DNA from: Shiella aurantiaca
GTDB lineage: Bacteria; Bacteroidota; Bacteroidia; Cytophagales; Cyclobacteriaceae
Direction of reading: 5' to 3'
Length of the DNA stretch: 64,000 bases
Assembly (NCBI GenBank): GCA_030412945.1
Contig: JAUHJS010000005.1
Span: 1 to 64,000 of the forward strand
Shown: positions 58,315 through 64,000 of the stretch, piece by piece
Position numbering within the stretch: the stretch's first letter is position 1
Layout of the letters: the number at the start of each line of letters is the position of its first letter
Notes under the pieces: generated by a model
Databases searched by the model: none
Told to the model about the DNA's origin: nothing
Seen by the model: only the letters and a program-made list of their open reading frames with translations
Translations under genes and position numbers: made by a program

Positions 58315-58711
58315 GGGGTCGGCTGGAATTGACAGGTTGAGTAGTTACGTATGTAAGCATGCAGGCTCATGGGATGAGAGCCTTGAAAGATGGTCCTAAC
58401 AAACAATTGGCGAATCTAATTACGCCATGGCCGCATAATTTCTGAAGTTTAGTAGGAAATAGCCACGGTTCCGGATAAGATTCGGAACGGCCATCGCCCC
58501 TCAGTAGCTCTGTTCCGCGGTTGCTGGCCCAGGGGTGTCGATCAGCAGAAATAGTTTGGCAGATGTTGTTAATGCCAGGCGAAATTAAAACAACTAAGGT
58601 GTAGCTTGGGCGTTGTCTACCGGGGTGCACTCGAAAACCAAAGACAACTAAGCATGTAGAAGATACGCTAGGTACCTTCTCTGGACCAGGGTTCGAATCC
58701 CTGCGACTCCA
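58315..58711 (+). ncRNA. ssrA: Transfer-messenger RNA (tmRNA), tag GESNYAMAA
   Basis: A 397-base tmRNA. The 5' end GGGGTCG (58315-58321) pairs with CGACTCC (58704-58710), forming the alanine-type acceptor stem including the G3-U identity pair; discriminator A is at 58711 and CCA is not encoded. GGTTCGAATCC near the 3' end is the T-arm. The tag frame is GGC GAA TCT AAT TAC GCC ATG GCC GCA TAA (58409-58438), giving (A)GESNYAMAA, ending in the two alanines needed for ClpXP recognition; the ClpXP genes are in this window. Between lie the pseudoknot regions. The tmRNA rescues stalled ribosomes with SmpB, whose gene is not in the window. Confidence 0.95.
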
Positions 58712-58712
58712 C

Positions 58713-58748
58713 AAAAAAGCCTTCTTAAGCAATTAGGAAGGCTTTTTT
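58713..58748 (+). terminator. Terminator of tmRNA
   Basis: A perfect 12-base stem (58713-58724 with 58737-58748) with a 12-base loop and a T-run, starting 1 base after the mature 3' end. The spacer C at 58712 is the only unpaired base before it. Confidence 0.85.
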
Positions 58749-58765
58749 ATTTTATGGGATTGCAG

Positions 58766-58820
58766 CTCTTCTGGATTTGTAATCCCGAAGCCCTATCGTG
58801 GGTTCTGCGAACCAACTATT
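58766..58820 (+). repeat. REP-like double palindrome, copy A
   Basis: First hairpin CTTCTGGATT-TGT-AATCCCGAAG (10-base arms, one mismatch in this copy), then CCCTATCGTGGG and a second hairpin GGTTC-TGC-GAACC, ending CAACTATT. Shares about 50 bases with copies B, C and D. It lies just after the tmRNA terminator. The 58753-59098 gap holds only copies A and B, a palindrome at 59017, and no gene. Confidence 0.8.
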
Positions 58821-58913
58821 CCCAGCCATGCTCTGCATAGTGGTTTTCTTAAGAATTTGTTATCTTAACACTATTAGCAGGAACTACAAATTTCATAATC
58901 CTTTGGATCCGCA

Positions 58914-58967
58914 CTTCGGGATTTGTAATCCCGAAGCCCTACCGTAGGTTCTGAGAACCGACTATTT
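58914..58967 (+). repeat. REP-like double palindrome, copy B
   Basis: The same unit with a perfect first hairpin (CTTCGGGATT-TGT-AATCCCGAAG) and a second hairpin GGTTC-TGA-GAACC, ending CGACTATT. It is in the same orientation as copy A, 93 bases later. Confidence 0.85.
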
Positions 58968-59016
58968 ATTATACAAATACAAAAAAGCCTACGATACACG
59001 TGCCGAAACCAATAGC

Positions 59017-59033
59017 TTATTGGTCACCAATAA
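59017..59033. promoter_or_regulatory. Short perfect palindrome upstream of the GNAT gene
   Basis: TTATTGGT-C-ACCAATAA: 8-base arms around one central base, 65 bases before the GNAT start. The size and position suit a dimeric repressor site, but no regulator is encoded next to it. Confidence 0.35.
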
Positions 59034-59098
59034 TCGGACATATTCAAAAAACTTCCTCCTTCCAATCCCGTAAGTAGCCAGAAAAACTACTGATTCGT

Positions 59099-59548
59099 AT
59101 GCCTACCCTCCTCCGAGCTGATTCCACTCACCCCGATTTTGTTGCACTTGTCCGCCAGCTCGATGCCGACTTGGCACTTCGGGATGGGGATGAACATGCT
59201 TTTTATGCCCAATTCAATACCATAGCCACCATCAAACATGTGGTGATAGCCTATAACAATGGCTCAGCCGTGGCCTGCGGAGCCATCAAAGCATTCGATG
59301 AAGGAGCGATGGAAGTAAAACGCATGTTTGTAGTACCTGCTGCGCGAAATCAAGGGTTTGCCGCCCAAGTGCTGAGCGAACTGGAAAACTGGGCCGCCTC
59401 ACTTGGTTATACCCGCTGCATGCTGGAAACGGGGCGCAAGCAGCCTGAGGCTATCGCCTTGTATACCAAATGCGGTTATCTACAAATCCCCAATTATGGA
59501 CAGTATGCCGGTGTAAGTAACAGCGTATGCTTTGAAAAAACGCTCTGA
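59099..59548 (+). CDS. GNAT-family N-acetyltransferase
   Basis: A 149-residue acetyl-CoA-dependent acetyltransferase with the GNAT fold. The pyrophosphate-binding segment reads MFVVPAARNQGFAAQVLSELE (about 77-97), matching the RxxGxA pattern. The C-terminal part, ALYTKCGYLQIPNYG, is the usual strand with a Tyr/Cys near the active site. The closest-looking relatives acetylate amines or small antibiotics, but the substrate is not known. It is flanked by REP-like repeats on both sides (A and B upstream, C directly downstream) and stands alone on the plus strand. Confidence 0.87.
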   Translation: MPTLLRADSTHPDFVALVRQLDADLALRDGDEHAFYAQFNTIATIKHVVIAYNNGSAVACGAIKAFDEGAMEVKRMFVVPAARNQGFAAQVLSELENWAASLGYTRCMLETGRKQPEAIALYTKCGYLQIPNYGQYAGVSNSVCFEKTL

Positions 59549-59556
59549 GAACTCTG

Positions 59557-59634
59557 CTCTTCGGGATTTGCAATCCCGAAGCCCTATCGTAGGTTCTGAA
59601 AATCCCGCTCTTCGGGATTTGTAATCCCGGAGCC
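59557..59634 (+). repeat. REP-like double palindrome, copies C and C' (tandem, C' partial)
   Basis: Copy C (59557-59602) has the first hairpin perfect apart from a TGC loop, and a decayed second hairpin (GGTTCTGAAAA). A second first-hairpin unit (59606-59634) follows at once, with one changed base, and stops before the second hairpin. It begins 9 bases after the GNAT stop. Confidence 0.85.
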
Positions 59635-59655
59635 TCCCTCCTCCTCCCAATATCC

Positions 59656-60330
59656 TTACTTCACCGAAAGGCAATTGAACGCATCCGAAAGCAAATCGCC
59701 ATAGCCTTGTGTGGCAAAATCGCTAAGCGTAATTTCTACTCGGCTCGATTGTGGTCCGCTATTGGCAGATCCGCCCATTTCGATAATAAACATAAGGGGC
59801 TCGTTTGTCAATTCAAGCATGCCGCTACCTTCAAGCTTTTGGGTTTCGTCAGTAGGAAGATAGTATAAATCGCCACGTTGGCCATCCAGACCAAAATAAA
59901 TGCGCCCGCGCGATTGGCGGTTCCATAGGCTACGGCTCTCAAGTTTATCGCCAACCTGTGTGCTTACTTCCATTTCCTTCATCACAATTTTATACAAGAC
60001 CTGTTCAGGATTGGTAGCATACACGATACTGGCCGAAAAATAGCCATCGAAGCTTTCGTTATCGCCCGCAAAGAAATCTTGAAAATACAAATCGAAGCGA
60101 AGAATGCCGGGCGCAAAGGTGGCGTAATCTTCAGCCGCTTGATAAAATCGAATGGCGCCTTCGGCTTCGGGATTATCGATTTGGATATTCAGCCCCACAT
60201 CGTTGGTACGGATTTGGCCTTCGTCTTGGCGTTCAAGAGTCCAAATGACGGGGCAATCTTCTTCTTCCTTCAATAAATCGCAGGCTTGAAGGCCGCAAAG
60301 CAGGAGCAGTGTGCTAATAGGTAGTTTCAT
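59656..60330 (-). CDS. Predicted lipoprotein, no recognised family
   Basis: A 224-residue predicted lipoprotein with lipobox GLQACDLLKEEEDC (Cys17) and an acidic stretch after it. The mature part is beta-rich; the two other cysteines (about 26 and 219) could form a disulfide. I do not recognise a family. It is the last gene of a four-gene minus-strand operon of lipoproteins, 53 bases after the Kelch-like gene. Confidence 0.75.
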   Translation of the reverse strand: MKLPISTLLLLCGLQACDLLKEEEDCPVIWTLERQDEGQIRTNDVGLNIQIDNPEAEGAIRFYQAAEDYATFAPGILRFDLYFQDFFAGDNESFDGYFSASIVYATNPEQVLYKIVMKEMEVSTQVGDKLESRSLWNRQSRGRIYFGLDGQRGDLYYLPTDETQKLEGSGMLELTNEPLMFIIEMGGSANSGPQSSRVEITLSDFATQGYGDLLSDAFNCLSVK

Positions 60331-60383
60331 TTGTAATTCATTTATTGGTTACGGCCAAATGGAAGTCCATTTAGCGGAGACGA

Positions 60384-61667
60384 TTAGCGAAGGGAAAATC
60401 CATAGGATTCATTAAAAACGGGCGATTTATCATCGGGTGTAACATCTGTGGTGGTCATATACCGATTGGTTACCACTATGCCCACATTTCCAATTACCCC
60501 GGAAACACCATAGTAAGGCAGTTTGCCATTTAAGGGAATAAAGCACGGAATTTCCGGCTCGGCCAAACTTTCCGATTGTCCATTGCTCAGGCTGATACGA
60601 AGGGTTTCATATTCCTGCCGAACATAAATAAAATCATCAAACACCAGCCAATGTCCGGCACGTTCGTTGATCCAGCCCACGGGCGAATCGGCCCAGGTAT
60701 CGGTTTGTGGATTATAGATTTTATCACCAATGTAGGCCTTGCCCTCGTGTTCGAAATACAAGGGGAAATTAAATTTGGTACCCGGATAAGCCGCTTTTTC
60801 GGTGATGGTTTCTGTTATGGGATCAAACTCAAACCATCTATTGGTCTTGCCCAGACCAAAATATCCTTTGCCATTAACCGCCACACCCACCACTGGCAGC
60901 TCACGATCCCAGCGAGTGACCAGAAACTCCGTAATTACATTAAAGGGCAGCGTAGTGCTTAGCTCAGTAAACTGGTCGGTTTGCGGAGTGTATTTATACA
61001 ACTTACTGTTATTGCCCAGAATATAGCCGTTAGAGCCTATGGCAAAACCCGCCAAAGCCGTGAAGTTAATTTCATTGATGGTTTGCCCACGGGCAACAAA
61101 CTTCCACTGGGCGGTATCAAAAGCATACCAATCGTTCACCAAACCACTCACCTGTTCGCGAACGCCAAAGCCTGCATAAAATTTATCTTCAATGACCATG
61201 CTCACCATGCGGGCTCGGGCATTGTTGATAAACGGAGAATTGATATTTACCCAAACGTTTTCCTTCACCACCTCAAATCTCTGACAAAAGGTTTCCGTCC
61301 GGCCTGCATCATCACTTTGCACATACATACAAACTTCTCCTCCCCGATTGAAAAAAACCGCCTTTTGGGCATTGGTGCTTTGGTTGTCAATATCGCCTAC
61401 CGTGCCTTCTGGGAAGGTCCAAACCTCCGACTTACCCCCACCGCAATTGCTAGGTGCTGAAAAATAATTGGCGAACACGGAAATCTCAGCTTTAAATGGC
61501 ACCTGAGCACACCAGCGGTTTTCGGCATTTACTGAGCTGAAATTGTAGACAGAGGCTTGGCTGATTCCCGGTGCAATGTCGCAGGGCTCATCTTCAAATA
61601 AATCGCCACAGGCACTAAGCACAATTGATACTGTCATACAGAATACTAATCGGTACACACTTTCCAT
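60384..61667 (-). CDS. Predicted lipoprotein with PKD-like and Kelch-like repeats
   Basis: A 427-residue predicted lipoprotein with lipobox VLSACGDLFEDEPC (Cys20). A PKD-like immunoglobulin domain (about 40-130) precedes repeats of Kelch/galactose-oxidase type (NDWYAFDTAQWK, LYKYTPQTDQF, RWFEFDPITETI, KIYNPQTDTW), which should form a beta-propeller of about five or six blades. It probably binds something at the cell surface. Start ATG 61667 shares its A with the TGA stop of the gene upstream, so translation is likely coupled. Confidence 0.8.
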   Translation of the reverse strand: MESVYRLVFCMTVSIVLSACGDLFEDEPCDIAPGISQASVYNFSSVNAENRWCAQVPFKAEISVFANYFSAPSNCGGGKSEVWTFPEGTVGDIDNQSTNAQKAVFFNRGGEVCMYVQSDDAGRTETFCQRFEVVKENVWVNINSPFINNARARMVSMVIEDKFYAGFGVREQVSGLVNDWYAFDTAQWKFVARGQTINEINFTALAGFAIGSNGYILGNNSKLYKYTPQTDQFTELSTTLPFNVITEFLVTRWDRELPVVGVAVNGKGYFGLGKTNRWFEFDPITETITEKAAYPGTKFNFPLYFEHEGKAYIGDKIYNPQTDTWADSPVGWINERAGHWLVFDDFIYVRQEYETLRISLSNGQSESLAEPEIPCFIPLNGKLPYYGVSGVIGNVGIVVTNRYMTTTDVTPDDKSPVFNESYGFSLR

Positions 61668-62128
61668 CAGTCCAATATTTCAAAGTTGCTCTTAAAATTA
61701 CCATTGGTAAACGAATTGCTGCGCGCGCCTTGAGCGCTTTCAGCCACAAAGGTGCCCTCCCAATAATTGCCTTGCAGGCGAGTGAAGGTTACATTTCCGC
61801 TAGTGATGGTTTCTTGCTCGGCAAAAGTGCCTGCGGTAATGGCATAGGCGCGGTTCAATTCCAAGCCCGATTCGGGCAGGTCAATTTCCATGCTGAGGTC
61901 CAAGCCATCGGTTACGCGCGCTTCATAAATACGAAACGAGAGCAAAGCCTGGTGACCGGGTTGATTGACATTGCGAATAGCGGCCTGCCCAATTAAGGCA
62001 CAGCGCGTTTCGCCATTGCGCTGCACGGTGCCATTGGCTTCTTGGCAGGGGTCTAGTTTTTCGTCCGTATCGCAAGCGAACAGAACAAGCAAAAACAGGG
62101 CACAGAAAAACGGGCTAAGTGATTTCAT
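61667..62128 (-). CDS. Small predicted lipoprotein, no recognised family
   Basis: A 153-residue predicted lipoprotein with lipobox VLFACDTDEK (Cys19). The mature part is beta-rich and ends NSFTNGNFKSNFEILD, which looks like the end of the neighbour 62132-62671 (VSQGTFKNIPLATFNF); both contain a GxFKN-type strand, as in DUF6252-like calycin-type lipoproteins. This similarity is weak. The start overlaps nothing, and it lies 3 bases downstream of its neighbour. Confidence 0.72.
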   Translation of the reverse strand: MKSLSPFFCALFLLVLFACDTDEKLDPCQEANGTVQRNGETRCALIGQAAIRNVNQPGHQALLSFRIYEARVTDGLDLSMEIDLPESGLELNRAYAITAGTFAEQETITSGNVTFTRLQGNYWEGTFVAESAQGARSNSFTNGNFKSNFEILD

Positions 62129-62131
62129 ACC

Positions 62132-62671
62132 TCAAAAGTTAAAAGTAGCCAAAGGAATATTTTTAAAGGTGCCTTGGCTCACGAGGTTGTATTCCGTGCC
62201 GCTGCCGGTATATTCGGTAATGGCAAAGGTGCCACTGGCGGTTTGGCGTTCCATATCAAACACAGAAAACTTTAGCCAACCTTGTGCATTGCCAAAATTG
62301 CAGGCCGAGCTGGTTACCCAAGCCAAACTGGTATAGCTTCGGCCTACCTCCACGGGATCGGGTGTATGGAAGCGCAACCAATATTCCGGGCAGGTGGGGA
62401 AACTAGGGTCGATGTCGATACTAAACTCTACCTTAATGCCGGTATTAACCTCGAAATCGCTATCATAATAATTCAGGTTGATGGCTCGGGCGGTGGCGTA
62501 TTCGCACATATCAATGCCGCCAGATGCTTCATCGTAACGAAAATAATTTACTCGGTACCCGACATTTTTACCGTTTTCAAAAGCGCACTGTGGGCCGGCT
62601 TCTTCCGATTCGCAAGCGCCCAATAGTATAGCCGCAAAGGCTAGGGTCAAAAACTTAGATGATATGCTCAT
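62132..62671 (-). CDS. Small predicted lipoprotein, no recognised family
   Basis: A 179-residue predicted lipoprotein from ATG 62671 (signal peptide ending LLGACESEE); a longer frame beginning 36 bases upstream lacks a signal sequence at its start. Mature cysteines are found near residues 31, 56, 95 and 118. The C-terminal ASGTFAITEYTGSG...SQGTFKNIP is reminiscent of DUF6252-like domains. It heads the four-gene lipoprotein operon. The upstream gap has no clear promoter; the near-match CAAATTTG (62704-62711) differs by one base. Confidence 0.7.
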   Translation of the reverse strand: MSISSKFLTLAFAAILLGACESEEAGPQCAFENGKNVGYRVNYFRYDEASGGIDMCEYATARAINLNYYDSDFEVNTGIKVEFSIDIDPSFPTCPEYWLRFHTPDPVEVGRSYTSLAWVTSSACNFGNAQGWLKFSVFDMERQTASGTFAITEYTGSGTEYNLVSQGTFKNIPLATFNF

Positions 62672-63012
62672 AAAATAGTACGTATTAGATGAGCGAAAAT
62701 TGACCAAATTTGGAGCACCAAGCTATACGTAAAACATCGTATTTTTACGCCTAATCTCGCACGAAAGCACAAGTCTCGCTCATGCTCTAGACCCAAGCCG
62801 GAAGACTTGCGCTAGTTGAGGACAATCAATTGTTTTCTGAAAAGAATATAAAATTTTGAAATCTTTATTTGAGAATTTCAACCAAGAAACTATTCTTTGA
62901 ATTGAGATATCGGATTCATTACTAATAAGGCAAACCATGAATATTCTTATCAATAATATTCTTATAAAATAAATTATAAGCATCCTCTTTTATGAATGAG
63001 TTATCGAACCCA
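62672..63012. other. AT-rich intergenic stretch with a second palindrome
   Basis: No gene is supported. An imperfect hairpin CAAGTC-TTCC-GGCTTG (minus strand, 62793-62809) sits in a GC-richer island inside AT-rich sequence, with CAAGTCT repeated inverted at 62770-62776. A short inverted repeat (CGTAAAA/TTTTACG, 62728-62749) lies near the lipoprotein operon. A 67-codon frame here looks random. Confidence 0.45.
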
Positions 63013-63064
63013 CTCTTCGGGATTTGTAATCCCGAAGCCCTATCGTAGGTTCTGCGAACCGACT
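63013..63064 (+). repeat. REP-like double palindrome, copy D
   Basis: The full unit with both hairpins perfect: CTTCGGGATT-TGT-AATCCCGAAG and GGTTC-TGC-GAACC, ending CGACT. It lies 4 kb from copy C, in the same orientation, and bounds the lipoprotein operon on its upstream side. Confidence 0.88.
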
Positions 63065-63099
63065 GATCTTAACACGCATTAAAAACGCGCTAGCTACGA

Positions 63100-63753
63100 T
63101 TAATCATTGATAATCAATCCATTCAATAACGCCTCCATAGCAGGGCGGTATTCTTCAAACAGGTTTTGGCCCGTGAAGGTGGTTACCTGTACCGTTCCTT
63201 TCTCATTGGAGTAGTAATAGGAATAATAGGTAAAATTAATCCCATTGGTAGAGCCCACTATTTGCATGTGCCCTACTTCTTTACCGTTCACCTTGCGCTT
63301 TTCTTTATGAATCACTTCTACTTCCGAAGCCGCATTCTGGGCATTCTGCACCGCAATCTGCATCAGGTTATCTATCGGAATCTGGATTTTCTCATATATC
63401 GTCATCAGGTAGATATCTCCCTTCTGGTAGGTCATCACCACATCAGCCGATTCATTTATCCGCCCCGAAGGGATGCGCTTCCACTCTTTGGCATTGTACC
63501 AAATCTCATAGAAAGCATCGGAACCGCTTACTTTGCTTTTGGCATTGGCGGGTTTTTCAAAGGCCGTCTCGTTCAAGGGGATTTCTACAAAATCCAAATC
63601 AGAGCCATTGGCATACACCTCTTCATTGTAATACTCCCAGGTGCCATCGGCAAACAAATACACCGAGTCGCCCGATTGGGTGATGGCCAGCTCCTGCGCT
63701 CTAGCAATACCTGCCAAAGCCAAAGCGAGACTAAACACTAAGACTTTCTTCAT
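63100..63753 (-). CDS. Exported protein of unknown function
   Basis: A 217-residue protein from ATG 63753 with a type I signal peptide (ending GIARAQ). An open frame reaches 195 bases further upstream, into the DUF4293 gene, and was rejected because the signal peptide begins here. The opening of the mature part, QSGDSVYLFADGTWEYY, has the DGTW motif that starts several small secreted Bacteroidota proteins (DUF3157-like). The rest is beta-rich with a helical segment at the end. It is 10 bases downstream of the DUF4293 gene on the same strand. No function is inferred. Confidence 0.75.
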   Translation of the reverse strand: MKKVLVFSLALALAGIARAQELAITQSGDSVYLFADGTWEYYNEEVYANGSDLDFVEIPLNETAFEKPANAKSKVSGSDAFYEIWYNAKEWKRIPSGRINESADVVMTYQKGDIYLMTIYEKIQIPIDNLMQIAVQNAQNAASEVEVIHKEKRKVNGKEVGHMQIVGSTNGINFTYYSYYYSNEKGTVQVTTFTGQNLFEEYRPAMEALLNGLIIND

Positions 63754-63763
63754 AGCATGCGGT

Positions 63764-64000
63764 TTAGCGGATGCGGTCAGCTGAGCGCACCATATTTTCA
63801 TCTCTGCGGATAAAGCGATTGGCAATGATGTTAAATACCATGGCCGTAATAGGCAAGGACATACCCAGTACAAAATCACCATATATCTCTGGCATAAATG
63901 CTTCATTGGCTGCTGTAGCACGCCAAACCACCATAAATAGTCCGCCACCCATCAATAAGGAATTAAGCGCCCCGATTTTGATTTGATTGAGTCGGTTTTT
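63764..64000 (-). CDS. DUF4293 family membrane protein, C-terminal part (cut by window edge)
   Basis: The last 78 codons of a gene that enters from the right edge; the frame is open to base 64000 without a start. A hydrophobic helix (LPITAMVFNIIANRFI) and the ending RRDENMVRSADRIR match the C-terminus of DUF4293, a small four-helix membrane family of Bacteroidota with unknown role. An upstream hydrophobic stretch (LLMGGGLFMVVW) also fits. The N-terminus lies outside. Confidence 0.75.
   Translation of the reverse strand, partial: KNRLNQIKIGALNSLLMGGGLFMVVWRATAANEAFMPEIYGDFVLGMSLPITAMVFNIIANRFIRRDENMVRSADRIR

Noticed and set aside
58367-58732. 121-codon minus-strand open frame
   Set aside because: It lies antisense within the tmRNA and has no sensible protein features; it is a by-product of the structured RNA.
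62780-62983. 67-codon minus-strand frame in the intergenic stretch
   Set aside because: Compositionally AT-driven, no start context, and overlaps a hairpin island.

Overview
The window reads as a chromosomal segment of a Gram-negative member of the Bacteroidota, most likely the class Cytophagia. The evidence is two SusC/SusD gene sets, a protein with a type IX secretion (T9SS) C-terminal sorting domain, a PorE-like OmpA protein, families largely confined to this phylum (DUF4924, DUF3078, DUF4293), many secreted lipoproteins, and promoters matching the phylum's TTG-N19-21-TAnnTTTG pattern instead of the sigma70 type. Shine-Dalgarno sequences are mostly absent, as is usual for the phylum. No phage, insertion sequence, CRISPR array or rRNA was seen.

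Layout. 1-10.4 kb is housekeeping: purA with a STAS protein, a bifunctional RelA/SpoT, tRNA-Leu(UAG), the tig-clpP-clpX proteostasis set, lpxB and queD, and an hldD-like epimerase. 10.5-28.1 kb is cell-surface biology: a large sortilin/BNR-type T9SS cargo, then two susC-susD operons, each followed by two small lipoproteins of no recognised family, separated by one secreted protein. 28.3-33.6 kb is a lepA-folD-queE-porE-like operon. 33.7-44.8 kb holds DUF4924, a TerB-like pair, an AcpH-like phosphodiesterase, a second sortilin-like secreted protein, a glycosyltransferase, and an M16 peptidase / O-methyltransferase / LysM lytic transglycosylase operon. 45.0-56.5 kb is a signalling block: three receiver proteins, a 2085-residue soluble kinase with about twelve PAS and two GAF domains, a membrane-bound PAS kinase, and a DUF3078 protein.

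56.4-58.7 kb holds dnaX and tmRNA. dnaX is split by a run of ten A residues into a gamma-length zero frame and a tau extension in the -1 frame, which suggests programmed slippage. It also lacks the usual zinc-binding cysteines. The tmRNA encodes the tag GESNYAMAA. From 58.7 kb onward is an accessory stretch with at least four copies of a REP-like double palindrome around a GNAT gene and a four-gene lipoprotein operon. The window ends in a DUF4293 gene that runs off the edge.

How the parts may work together (inference): the T9SS cargo and the PorE-like anchor belong to one secretion route; the SusCD sets and their lipoproteins form outer-membrane uptake complexes of unknown substrate, since no carbohydrate-active enzyme or sigma/anti-sigma pair lies beside them; the kinases and receivers probably form one phosphorelay. 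The strongest candidates for new biology are the dnaX slippage site, the REP-like family, and the signalling block with a receiver-PAS protein that ends after its dimerisation/phosphoacceptor helices.
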